Origin: HK-STAS-PATE-2 sp035906575
Lineage (GTDB): Bacteria > Patescibacteriota > Patescibacteriia > 2-12-FULL-60-25
NCBI GenBank assembly: GCA_035906575.1
Contig: JAMIEW010000050.1
Span: forward strand, 1 to 38,838
Direction: 5' to 3'
Length of the DNA stretch: 38,838 bases
Positions 8,957 to 16,951 of this stretch are shown piece after piece. Position 1 is the stretch's first letter. Each line of letters begins with the position of its first letter. Under the pieces are notes generated by a model. That model saw nothing but the letters and a program-made list of their open reading frames with translations, was not told where the DNA came from and ran no database searches. Position numbers and translations under genes: made by a program.

Positions 8957-10049
8957 ATTCTCTGACTACATCCGCGCCATTGCGCATATCCCTGGCATCT
9001 CAGCGTATCGGCTGAGGCAGCTTCGCGAACAGCTGCGCGGGATACGCGATATCGAACATGTGAGCCAAAGCGAACTCATCGCGGATTTTGGCTGGCCTTT
9101 GGCGTTGGCGAAGCGTTTTGCTGAATGGCGCCGTCACGGGACGTTTTTAGAATTGCGTGAAAAATCTTCTTCACAAGGCATCCGCCAGATTTTGCGCGGT
9201 GATAAAGAGTATCCTCAAGAATTGCTTACCATTCATGACGCCCCTGAGTGTTTATTTGTGCGTGGATCCATCCCCGCTTTTCCTGCGATCGCGTTTGTAG
9301 GTTCGAGACGCAATACCAGTTATGGCAAACGTGTTATTGAGAGTTTATTGGACCCGCTCGCGCACTATGGCCTCACCCTCGTTTCTGGACTCGCCTTGGG
9401 CATTGATGGCCTCGCGCATGAACGCGCGCTTGAAAAAGGCATGCCAACGGTCGCGATTCTAGGCACGGGAGTCGATGATGAAAGTATTTATCCGCGTGAG
9501 CATTATGTCTTAGCGCAACGGATACTCGCCGCCGGAGGTGCCTTGGTGAGTGAATACCCGCCCGGTACTAGTTCACGCAAAGAGCATTTTCCACAACGCA
9601 ACCGATTAATCGCGGGGATGAGCCTTGCGACCATCGTTATTGAGGCCGGGATGGACAGTGGCTCGCTGATAACCGCCCGACTCGCCCTCGAACAAGGTCG
9701 AGAGGTTTTGGCCGTACCAGGACCAATCTGGAGCCCTGCATCATTTGGCTGCCATCAAATTATTAAACTGGGCGCACGGCTCTGTGAGTCGTCACAAGAT
9801 ATCCTTGATGCGTTAGCCCTTGATAGGCCGGCTTTAGCCCAGCAAACCCGCGAACAACTACCCCTCACGCCTGACGAGCAAGCCCTCTATGCCTCGCTCG
9901 AAGAACCAACGGACATCGACACCCTCTGCGCCCGGTCTGGGAGGCCTTCTCCACAGGTCCTGGCAGGGCTTAGTTTACTTGAATTAAAGGGCTATATTCG
10001 GCATGAGCAGGGGTTATGGCATCGGGCTATTGGTTGCCCAAAACGCTAG
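8946..10049 (+). CDS. dprA: DNA-processing protein DprA
   Basis: DprA loads RecA onto incoming single-stranded DNA in natural transformation. The 367-residue protein has a helical N-terminal domain (1-70), a Rossmann-like core (about 75-290) with GSRRNTSYGK (119-128), SGLALGIDGLAHERAL (147-162) and HFPQRNRLIAGMS (214-226), and a winged-helix C-terminus (about 305-360). The start codon is GTG at 8946, overlapping the pth stop; GGGGT lies a few bases upstream. Its presence suggests DNA uptake competence, common in Patescibacteria, but no com genes are visible in the window. topA starts 23 bases after its stop. Confidence 0.93.
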   Translation: MQTEFSDYIRAIAHIPGISAYRLRQLREQLRGIRDIEHVSQSELIADFGWPLALAKRFAEWRRHGTFLELREKSSSQGIRQILRGDKEYPQELLTIHDAPECLFVRGSIPAFPAIAFVGSRRNTSYGKRVIESLLDPLAHYGLTLVSGLALGIDGLAHERALEKGMPTVAILGTGVDDESIYPREHYVLAQRILAAGGALVSEYPPGTSSRKEHFPQRNRLIAGMSLATIVIEAGMDSGSLITARLALEQGREVLAVPGPIWSPASFGCHQIIKLGARLCESSQDILDALALDRPALAQQTREQLPLTPDEQALYASLEEPTDIDTLCARSGRPSPQVLAGLSLLELKGYIRHEQGLWHRAIGCPKR

Positions 10050-10072
10050 ACTGGGCTATAAACATCCACATT

Positions 10073-12667
10073 ATGAAGCTCGTTATCGTAGAGTCTCCAA
10101 CCAAGGCCAAGACCATCCGCAAGTTTCTCGGCAGCGAATATAAGGTCGTTGCTTCGATGGGTCATGTGCGTGATTTGCCCTCTTCGTCCGACGAAGTCCC
10201 CGCAAAATGGAAGAAAACCGAAGCCGGCCAACTCGGTGTAGACGTTGCTCACGGCTTTGAGCCGATCTATGTCATCTCAAAAGACAAGACAAAAATCGTT
10301 AAAGAATTGAAGGACTTACTCAAAGACGCAGACGCGCTTTATCTGGCATCTGATGAAGACCGCGAAGGAGAGAGTATTAGCTGGCACCTGTTGCAGATTT
10401 TGAAACCTACGGTACCGGTTTACCGCATGGTCTTTCATGAAATTACGGCCGCGGCAATCAAGAATGCGCTCGCTCACCCTCGTGAGCTTGATGAACGTCT
10501 TGTTCGAGCTCAAGAAACGCGTCGTATCCTTGATCGTCTCGTGGGTTATAGCGTCTCGCCAGTATTGTGGAAGAAAATCGCCTACGGTCTTTCTGCTGGA
10601 CGCGTACAGTCTGCGGCATTGAAAGCGATTGTCGATCGCGAACGTGAGCGCATGAAATTTAAGTCCGCCATGTATTGGGATGTGACGGCGACTTTGGACA
10701 AACACGAGAAATTCGAAGCACGCCTCATTGAATACAAAGGTAAAACCATCGCGCAATCAAAAGATTTTGACGCGGATTCAGGGTTGTTGAAAAACGACAA
10801 AGCCCATCTCTTAAGTGAAGCTGAAGCGAATACCCTCATGGCATCCGCGCCATCGGCGTCATGGAAGGTCATGGACGTCCAAACAAAAGACGTAAAACGC
10901 AAAGCACCAGCACCGTTTACGACTTCAACACTCCAACAAGAATCCAACCGCAAATTGAAACTCTCTTCGCGTGATACGATGCGCGCCGCACAGAAATTGT
11001 ATGAAAACGGTTTTATTACCTATATGCGTACCGATAGCACCAACCTCTCGGTTGATGCGCAAACGGCGATTAAAGGACTCGTCACGAGCCGTTATGGAAG
11101 CGAATACGTAAACGAAAGTGCGCGTACCGACAAAGCGCAGGCCGGTGCACAAGAAGCGCATGAAGCTATTCGTCCTTCATTAGCCTTTACCGTTCCTGGC
11201 GATACGGGCTTGAGCGGTGCTGAGCGCGATGTCTATGAGTTGATTTGGATGCGTGCGATCGCGTCACAAATGCGTGATGCTGAACAACAGCAGATGTCGG
11301 TTCGTCTTGAAGCAGAAGGTAATGGTTATCAGGCAAATGGTACGCGTATTCTCTTTCCTGGATTTTTGCGCGCTTATGTTGAAGGCGCTGACGATGTTGA
11401 GCAGGCGCTTGTTGACCGCGAACACCCATTACCTGAGCTCGCTGTCGGTGACCAGCCAAAATGTGAATCCGCCAAAGCTGAATCACATGAAACAAAACCA
11501 CCAGCACGCTTCACTGAAGCCTCGCTCGTTCAATTCATGGAAAAAGAAGGTATCGGCCGCCCAAGTACCTACGCTTCAGTTATCAGCACACTGACCGATC
11601 GTGGTTATGTGCACAAAGCGGCGAATGCGCTTGTACCAACCTTTACCGCTTTTGCCGTAACGCAAGTACTCGAACGCCATCTCTCAGACTTGGTAGACGT
11701 GCACTTCACGTCACAGATGGAGAATAAGCTCGATCAAATCGCCGAAGGCACCTTGGAGTATCTCCCCTACCTCGAATCCTTTTTCTTGGGCGAACGCGGC
11801 TTAAAAACACGCCTCGCGACCGAGCTCGAACAAATCGATCCAGAGACAGCAAAGACGGTAAATATTCCACATGCTGAAGGCTATGTCGTGCGTGTTGGTA
11901 AATTTGGCCCGTATGTTGAAAAAACCTTGCCAAATACGGGCGCGCTCGCAAAAGCTTCGTTGCCAACAGATATGGGTCCAGGTGATGCGACACCAGAATC
12001 ATTAGATGCACTGATCAAAGAATCACAAAAAGGACCAACGACACTCGGCCAAGATCCAGAGTCCGCTCTGCAGATTTACCTGCGCACCGGTTCATATGGT
12101 CCTTACTTGCAGCTCGGCGAAGATGCCCCCGAAGTCGAAAAGCCGACAAAGAGACTCACAAAGAAAGAAAAAGACGCGCTACCAAAAGCCATCAAACCAA
12201 AACGCGTCAGTATTCCGAAGGGTGTATCGCTTGAAACGCTCGATCGCGAACAGGCGCTCGCCATTCTCTCATTGCCTCGCTTACTTGGACTTCACCCAGA
12301 AACGCAAAAAGAAATCCGCGCAGGTCTTGGGCGCTTTGGTGCTTATGTCGTCCACGATGGCGATTTTCGCACCATTAAAGCACCAGACGATGTACTGACG
12401 ATCGAACTTGCTCGTGCCCTTGAGATGCTTGCCCAGCCTAAATTCGGCCGAGGTAAACGAGCCGTCGCAGGCACCGAAATCGGCAAAGATCCTGCTGATG
12501 GCAAACTCGTAACCCTGCATGACGGTAAATATGGCCGGTACGTAAAAAAAGGCGACGTTAATGCCACGATCCCAGCAGAGCTCGGTGATGGTCCAATCAC
12601 CCTTGAAAAAGCCCTCGAACTCATTGCCAATAAAGCTCCATCGAGCAAAACAAAAAAGAGACGTTAA
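10073..12667 (+). CDS. topA: DNA topoisomerase I (type IA), zinc-finger-free form
   Basis: Relaxes negative supercoils through a transient 5'-phosphotyrosine. With the ATG at 10073 (MKLVIVESPTKAKTI) it has 864 residues. The Toprim domain occupies about 1-140 with DEDREGES (94-101); the catalytic tyrosine is Tyr317 in ITYMRTDST. The C-terminal third (about 600 onward) holds repeated Gly-rich Topo-C-type modules (KFGPYVEK, GSYGPYLQ, GRFGAYVV, GKYGRYVK) and ends in a Lys/Arg tail. No CxxC zinc fingers are present, unlike E. coli TopA. The frame is open to 10016, inside dprA; that extension is not family-like. A terminator overlaps its stop codon. Confidence 0.96.
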   Translation: MKLVIVESPTKAKTIRKFLGSEYKVVASMGHVRDLPSSSDEVPAKWKKTEAGQLGVDVAHGFEPIYVISKDKTKIVKELKDLLKDADALYLASDEDREGESISWHLLQILKPTVPVYRMVFHEITAAAIKNALAHPRELDERLVRAQETRRILDRLVGYSVSPVLWKKIAYGLSAGRVQSAALKAIVDRERERMKFKSAMYWDVTATLDKHEKFEARLIEYKGKTIAQSKDFDADSGLLKNDKAHLLSEAEANTLMASAPSASWKVMDVQTKDVKRKAPAPFTTSTLQQESNRKLKLSSRDTMRAAQKLYENGFITYMRTDSTNLSVDAQTAIKGLVTSRYGSEYVNESARTDKAQAGAQEAHEAIRPSLAFTVPGDTGLSGAERDVYELIWMRAIASQMRDAEQQQMSVRLEAEGNGYQANGTRILFPGFLRAYVEGADDVEQALVDREHPLPELAVGDQPKCESAKAESHETKPPARFTEASLVQFMEKEGIGRPSTYASVISTLTDRGYVHKAANALVPTFTAFAVTQVLERHLSDLVDVHFTSQMENKLDQIAEGTLEYLPYLESFFLGERGLKTRLATELEQIDPETAKTVNIPHAEGYVVRVGKFGPYVEKTLPNTGALAKASLPTDMGPGDATPESLDALIKESQKGPTTLGQDPESALQIYLRTGSYGPYLQLGEDAPEVEKPTKRLTKKEKDALPKAIKPKRVSIPKGVSLETLDREQALAILSLPRLLGLHPETQKEIRAGLGRFGAYVVHDGDFRTIKAPDDVLTIELARALEMLAQPKFGRGKRAVAGTEIGKDPADGKLVTLHDGKYGRYVKKGDVNATIPAELGDGPITLEKALELIANKAPSSKTKKRR

Positions 12668-12678
12668 GTCTCTTTTTT
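12652..12678. terminator. Bidirectional terminator topA / proline-rich orphan
   Basis: Perfect 11-base-pair stem with A6 on one arm and T6 on the other: AAAAAAGAGAC (12652-12662) and GTCTCTTTTTT (12668-12678), loop GTTAA containing the topA TAA. Works in both directions between convergent genes. Confidence 0.88.
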
Positions 12679-12679
12679 G

Positions 12680-13564
12680 TTACTGCGTTGCGTGATACTG
12701 GTCTTCGGCCTGTGTCTTTGCCTGCTCAGACCGTGCAACCTCTTCATTAATCTTATCAAATGCTTGCTGCAACTGCTTTAGCTGCTCAGCCTGTTCAGCC
12801 GTCGGCAAAATGTTGTGTTTGCGATTGTCCTCAATGTTGTTTTGTAATTCATTGATTTGCAAAGCCAGATTCGCCCGTCGCAATTTCGTTTCATAGAACG
12901 AAGATTCGAGTTTTAGCGCCGTCACAAAGGCTTGCCACTGCTCATCAGAAGGATCTTGCGCTAAAACCGCTTCATAATACGGCACCGCACTGCGGATAGA
13001 ATGACCTTCATAGTTTGGTTGGCTCGCATTCAAAATACGATCTGTTGCATCACGCTCATCAAGATAGACTTGAGCCGCAATAGCAATAGGATGAATTTCA
13101 ATCGTCGGCGGAGCTACCGGTGCCTCAGCAGGCCGAGGCGATTCAAACCCTGGCATGCTCGGCGGTGTTAGTGTGACGGCTTCTGGTACGACAACTACTG
13201 GCAACGGCTCTGGTACCGGCTCAGGCGTAGGTACAGACTCAGGCTCCTTTAAAATTTCATTAATGCTATTTACGTAATTTCGATGTGCTTCTTGCGCCAG
13301 GCCATTTGCTTGGCCGGCAATAGCACCAATAACGCCCTGCTCTGGCAAATGAGCTTCATTTGGATCTGCGGCGGCAATGGCCGCAATGCTTTGGGTCGCG
13401 GCTTGCGTAAGCTGTGTGCCGGCTTGTACAAGCGCAGGGGCATTGCCGCTTGAAATGGCGGCTTCAACGCTTTTTTCAATACCAGATGAGCCGGATTCAG
13501 TAGATGTGCCTGCTTCAACAGCGGCCGTAGGCATGCTCATGGGAGCTCCAGAAAGGTTCGACAT
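12680..13564 (-). CDS. Hypothetical protein: Ala-rich head, Pro-rich linker, coiled coil
   Basis: A 294-residue protein with no recognised family, signal peptide or membrane segment. Residues 1-105 are Ala/Ser/Gly-rich. Residues about 106-150 form a Pro/Glu/Val-rich linker of PEPVPEPLPVVVVPE type. Residues about 160-215 are a globular helical part, and about 217-290 are a Gln/Glu/Lys/Asn-rich coiled coil. There is no SD immediately before the ATG. The architecture suits a flexible structural or adaptor protein; this is only inference. It is transcribed toward topA and ends at the shared terminator. Its start is divergent from rel. Confidence 0.8.
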   Translation of the reverse strand: MSNLSGAPMSMPTAAVEAGTSTESGSSGIEKSVEAAISSGNAPALVQAGTQLTQAATQSIAAIAAADPNEAHLPEQGVIGAIAGQANGLAQEAHRNYVNSINEILKEPESVPTPEPVPEPLPVVVVPEAVTLTPPSMPGFESPRPAEAPVAPPTIEIHPIAIAAQVYLDERDATDRILNASQPNYEGHSIRSAVPYYEAVLAQDPSDEQWQAFVTALKLESSFYETKLRRANLALQINELQNNIEDNRKHNILPTAEQAEQLKQLQQAFDKINEEVARSEQAKTQAEDQYHATQ

Positions 13565-13588
13565 AGTTACCGCTCAGTTTACCCCCTC

Positions 13589-13617
13589 TTCACAAAGTCG
13601 CAAAGGTTGATTATAAC
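13589..13617 (+). promoter_or_regulatory. Promoter of rel
   Basis: TTCACA (13589-13594), 17-base spacer, TATAAC (13612-13617); each hexamer matches consensus at five of six positions. Transcription would begin near 13624, giving a leader of only about 7 bases before the ATG at 13631 and excluding the in-frame TTG at 13607 as start. Confidence 0.6.
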
Positions 13618-13630
13618 AGAAGTCTACCTT

Positions 13631-15142
13631 ATGCCGAATTCATCGCAACCAACTGCTCAAAAAGAAACACAGACCATCGAAGGCCTGTGTGAGTTGGTAT
13701 GCCAATACGACAAAAAAGCTGATGCTGAGCTTATGAAACGCGTCTTTGCCTTCGCAAAAGACGCCCACGAAGGTCAAAAGCGCGCTTCTGGCGAGCCGTA
13801 CATCATTCATCCGCTTGCAACGGCATATTATTTGGCTGAAATGCATATGCCGGCGCCCATTATCATGGCCGGTATTTTGCACGATGTCCCAGAAGATACG
13901 CATCGCACGATTGAAGAAATCTCTGCAGAATTTGGTGAGGACGTCGCTACCATGGTCGGTGGCATTACTAAGCTTGGTAAAATCAAATACCGCGGTATCG
14001 AACGCTATATTGAGAATTTACGTAAAATGTTTTTGACCATGGCCGCAGATGTGCGTGTGGTCTTTATCAAATTTGCTGATCGCCTGCACAATCTTGAGAC
14101 GCTTGATCACATCCCACCAAAAAAGCAGTATCGCATTGCCCTTGAATCGCTCGAGATCTTTGCCCCTATCGCTAATCGTCTTGGTATGGGTGAAATGAAA
14201 GGCCGTCTTGAAGATGCCTCGTTTCGCTATGTATTACCAAAAGAGTACGAATGGGTGAAGAACATGTCCAAAACAGGACGCGAAGAGAAAAAGGGCTACC
14301 TCGACCATGTCATGCAAGAAACGCGTGAGCTTCTGACAACGTCAGGCGTTGAGTCCAATGTCCAAGGCCGCGCCAAACATCTCTATTCGCTCTACCGTAA
14401 GCTTTTGCAGAATGACCGCAACATCGCTCGCATTTACGATCTTATCGCCGTGCGCGTCATCGTAGACTCTTTAGCGGATTGTTATGCGGCGCTCGGCATC
14501 ATCCACTCTAAATGGACACCACTCAAAGGCCGCATCAAAGACTATATCGCTCAGCCAAAACCAAATGGCTATCGCTCGTTGCATACAACCGTCTTTTGCG
14601 AAGGCGGTGAAATCGTCGAATTTCAAATCCGCACCAAAGAGATGCATGCCATGAACGAGTACGGTATCGCCGCCCACTGGTCATACGATGAAAACGGTAA
14701 AGTGAGCCTCGGGTCAGATACGAATGCGCCAGCCTGGGTAAGTGAGCTAGCAGATATCCAACAAACCCTCGATAAAAAAGCCTTTCTCGAAGGCCTCGAA
14801 GAGCTCAAGATTGATATCTTTAAAGATCGTATTTTTGTCTTCACTCCACAAGGTGACGTCATCGACCTTCCTGAAGAAAGTACCAGTATCGATTTTGCTT
14901 ATGCCATCCATACCGACATCGGTAATACGTGCTCAGGGGCAAAAGTAAATGACCACGTAACCTCTTTAGACCACAAGTTAAAAAATGGTGACATGGTAGA
15001 TATCATCGTGGACAAAAGCCGCAAAGGCCCAAATCCCGATTGGATCAGATTCGCGAAAACACGTTACGCCAAATCAAAGATCCGCCAATATTCAAAAAGT
15101 CGCATCGGTAATTGGATCAAAGGCATTCTTCCAACAAATTAA
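13631..15142 (+). CDS. rel: Bifunctional (p)ppGpp synthetase/hydrolase, short form
   Basis: A RelA/SpoT homologue of 503 residues controlling the stringent response. The hydrolase HD domain has YIIHP (His60) and HDVPED (84-89, both HD and ED pairs kept). The synthetase domain (about 245-350) has RIKD at 301-304, the RXKD signature of bifunctional Rel/SpoT rather than the EXDD of RelA, then PKPNGYRSLHTTV and FQIRTKEMH. TGS lies at about 398-458. It ends 45 residues after TGS; the zinc-finger/CC and ACT/RRM domains of full-length enzymes (about 700 residues or more) are absent, with no frameshift remnant before the terminator. Ribosome-dependent regulation is therefore probably altered. Confidence 0.93.
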   Translation: MPNSSQPTAQKETQTIEGLCELVCQYDKKADAELMKRVFAFAKDAHEGQKRASGEPYIIHPLATAYYLAEMHMPAPIIMAGILHDVPEDTHRTIEEISAEFGEDVATMVGGITKLGKIKYRGIERYIENLRKMFLTMAADVRVVFIKFADRLHNLETLDHIPPKKQYRIALESLEIFAPIANRLGMGEMKGRLEDASFRYVLPKEYEWVKNMSKTGREEKKGYLDHVMQETRELLTTSGVESNVQGRAKHLYSLYRKLLQNDRNIARIYDLIAVRVIVDSLADCYAALGIIHSKWTPLKGRIKDYIAQPKPNGYRSLHTTVFCEGGEIVEFQIRTKEMHAMNEYGIAAHWSYDENGKVSLGSDTNAPAWVSELADIQQTLDKKAFLEGLEELKIDIFKDRIFVFTPQGDVIDLPEESTSIDFAYAIHTDIGNTCSGAKVNDHVTSLDHKLKNGDMVDIIVDKSRKGPNPDWIRFAKTRYAKSKIRQYSKSRIGNWIKGILPTN

Positions 15143-15173
15143 AAAAACTTCCGACAAGATGTCGGAAGTTTTT
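15143..15173. terminator. Bidirectional terminator between rel and parB
   Basis: ACTTCCGACA (15147-15156) pairs with TGTCGGAAGT (15160-15169), loop AGA; flanking A4 and T4 extend the stem and supply the tail in either direction. It lies between two convergent stop codons. Confidence 0.88.
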
Positions 15174-15174
15174 C

Positions 15175-16098
15175 TTATTGCTTATTTAGCTTGTCGAGAA
15201 GGGCTTCAAATTCTTCGTCATTGGTGAAGGTGAATTTCATTTCACCTTTGCCGGTCGGTTGGCGCTTGATATTCACTTTTACGCCGTAGGCTCGGCGAAG
15301 GGTGTCTTCAGCGGCAGAGGCGTTTGCATCAAACGTGCGCGGGCTACGTGTCTTGTGGACCTCTTCTTCAGCTTCACGAACGGTGACGTGACCCGTCACC
15401 ATGGTTCTAAAGAGTTTTAAGCGCTCAGCATCCGTTGGTAGCGAGAGAAGTGTACGAGCACTCGACTGACTGATCTTTTTATCAACGATGGCTTGTTGAA
15501 TTTCTTGGGGCAATTGTAGCAAGCGAACAGTATTGGCAATTTGTGGACGACTCTTACCCATCTTTTTACCAACCTCTTCTTGCGTCATGCCAAAATCATC
15601 GATAAGACGCTGGTACGCATGCGCCTCTTCGAGCGCATTCAAATCTGCGCGTTGAACGTTTTCAATGATTGCAAGTTCAAGTTTTTGAATTTCCGTCGCT
15701 TCACGTGAAATGGCCGGGATCGTTTGCATCCCAGCAATCGTCGACGCACGCAAACGGCGTTCACCAGCAATGAGCTGATAACGGCCATTACCGAGCTCGG
15801 TAACGACAACAGGCTGCATCACACCGTGTTCTTTGATACTGGAGATCAACTCTTCAAGCTCGCTGTGGTCAAAGTGACGACGAGGTTGATGCGGATTGCG
15901 TTCAATCGAAGCAATGGGCAAATCACGCACATAGGTGCGAATATCATCCGGTAAATCCGCTGAAGACGGTGTAACAGACTGCGCAGGTGGCGCAACCGGA
16001 ACTTCAGTTCCGGTAGCAGAAGCTACGGCTGAATTTGGTCTTTGCGGGATAATGGCCCCGAGGCCGCGGCCAAGGCCGGATTGTTTTTGAAGCATCAT
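15175..16098 (-). CDS. parB: Chromosome partitioning protein ParB
   Basis: ParB is a CTP-dependent DNA clamp that loads at parS and spreads. The 307-residue protein starts with the SGLGRGLGAII tail that stimulates ParA ATPase. A Pro/Ala linker follows. The ParB/Srx core has NPHQPR (69-74), the CTP-binding GERR (112-115) and ENVQR (146-150). The helix-turn-helix for parS lies at about 172-192 (MTQEEVGKKMGKSRPQIAN). The C-terminal part is a dimerisation domain. Its ATG overlaps the parA stop by 4 bases (ATGA), so translation is coupled. A parS-like palindrome sits inside the gene at 15697-15712. Confidence 0.96.
   Translation of the reverse strand: MMLQKQSGLGRGLGAIIPQRPNSAVASATGTEVPVAPPAQSVTPSSADLPDDIRTYVRDLPIASIERNPHQPRRHFDHSELEELISSIKEHGVMQPVVVTELGNGRYQLIAGERRLRASTIAGMQTIPAISREATEIQKLELAIIENVQRADLNALEEAHAYQRLIDDFGMTQEEVGKKMGKSRPQIANTVRLLQLPQEIQQAIVDKKISQSSARTLLSLPTDAERLKLFRTMVTGHVTVREAEEEVHKTRSPRTFDANASAAEDTLRRAYGVKVNIKRQPTGKGEMKFTFTNDEEFEALLDKLNKQ
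15697..15712. promoter_or_regulatory. Candidate parS centromere site inside parB
   Basis: CGCTTCACGTGAAATG contains the 10-base palindromic core TTCACGTGAA and matches the bacterial parS consensus TGTTTCACGTGAAACA at 12 of 16 positions. It covers the codons around Ser131-Glu133 of ParB. It is the only full TTCACGTGAA core I found here. Activity is not shown. Confidence 0.45.
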
Positions 16099-16883
16099 AC
16101 TGGGCGTAGGGCGAGCGTCATGTTTTCACGCTCGATGATTTCAGCAGCTAAACGTTCATAGGCTTTTGCGCCTTTTGAACCCGCATCAAAGTGAACGATG
16201 GTGCGCCCAAATGAAGGCGCTTCAGCTAATCTCACATTGCGTGGGATAACGGAGCGGAAAATATTGTTCGGAAAATATTTATAGAGTTCATGCAATACAT
16301 CATCAGAAAGTTTGGTGCGCGGATCATACATCGTAATCACAGCACCCAAGATCTCAAGCTCGGGACGAATATGTTGCTTCACAAGCTGTACCGTCTCTAA
16401 TAACTGACCGAGACCTTCGAGCGCATAGTACTCCGCCTGGACAGGGATTAAGATCTCATCCCCTGCCACAATGCCATTCAAGGTGAGCAAACCCAATGTC
16501 GGAGGACAATCAATCAAAATAAAATCATAGTCGTTGCGAATTTCAAGCAACGAATTTCGCAAAACATATTCGCGTTGCTCCATCTGTACCAACTCTACGT
16601 TCAAACCAGCAAGTGCCGTTGTCGCTGGAGCCATATGCAACCCAACATGCGCTGTTGGTTGTACGATCTCTTTCATTTTTACTTGCCCAAGAACAGCTTC
16701 ATAGACACCACGTTCAAGATTGCGATGATCAATACCAATGCCACTTGTGGCATTCGCTTGCGGATCTAAATCGACTATCAAAACAAACTTACCCATCTCT
16801 GCTAAATATGCGCCAACACTAATGGCTGTCGTCGTTTTACCGACGCCGCCTTTTTGGTTAACAATAGAAATAATGCGCGCCAT
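16095..16883 (-). CDS. parA: Chromosome partitioning ATPase ParA (Soj)
   Basis: A 262-residue MinD/ParA-type ATPase that moves ParB-parS complexes on the nucleoid. The deviant Walker A KGGVGKTT is at 11-18, with the signature Lys11; the A' motif IVDLDPQAN is at 36-44 and Walker B is FILIDCPPT. Length is usual for a chromosomal ParA. The start is the ATG at 16883 (MARIISIVNQKGGVGKT); the frame stays open to 16943, but that stretch contains the promoter region. No SD. parB follows with a 4-base overlap. Confidence 0.96.
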   Translation of the reverse strand: MARIISIVNQKGGVGKTTTAISVGAYLAEMGKFVLIVDLDPQANATSGIGIDHRNLERGVYEAVLGQVKMKEIVQPTAHVGLHMAPATTALAGLNVELVQMEQREYVLRNSLLEIRNDYDFILIDCPPTLGLLTLNGIVAGDEILIPVQAEYYALEGLGQLLETVQLVKQHIRPELEILGAVITMYDPRTKLSDDVLHELYKYFPNNIFRSVIPRNVRLAEAPSFGRTIVHFDAGSKGAKAYERLAAEIIERENMTLALRPV

Positions 16884-16907
16884 AATGTCTCGTAACGAAT
16901 CGTGGGT

Positions 16908-16936
16908 ATAGTAACTGACGGATGCCTTCGTCGCAA
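16908..16936 (-). promoter_or_regulatory. Promoter of parAB
   Basis: On the minus strand TTGCGA (16936-16931), 17-base spacer, TACTAT (16913-16908), each four of six to consensus. The -35 hexamer lies inside the 12-base palindrome at 16930-16941, which could be an operator. Confidence 0.4.
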
Positions 16937-16941
16937 GCGAC
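16930..16941. repeat. 12-base perfect palindrome at the parA -35 region
   Basis: GTCGCAAGCGAC is its own reverse complement. It lies between the antiporter stop codon and parA, over the proposed -35. It could be an operator (ParA proteins often autoregulate) or a short hairpin after the antiporter gene; it has no T tail. Confidence 0.4.
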
Positions 16942-16951
16942 AAATCTTATA

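Noticed and set aside
11187..11507. Gln/His-rich minus-strand frame inside topA
   Set aside because: Composition is that of a codon-bias shadow and topA is certain here.
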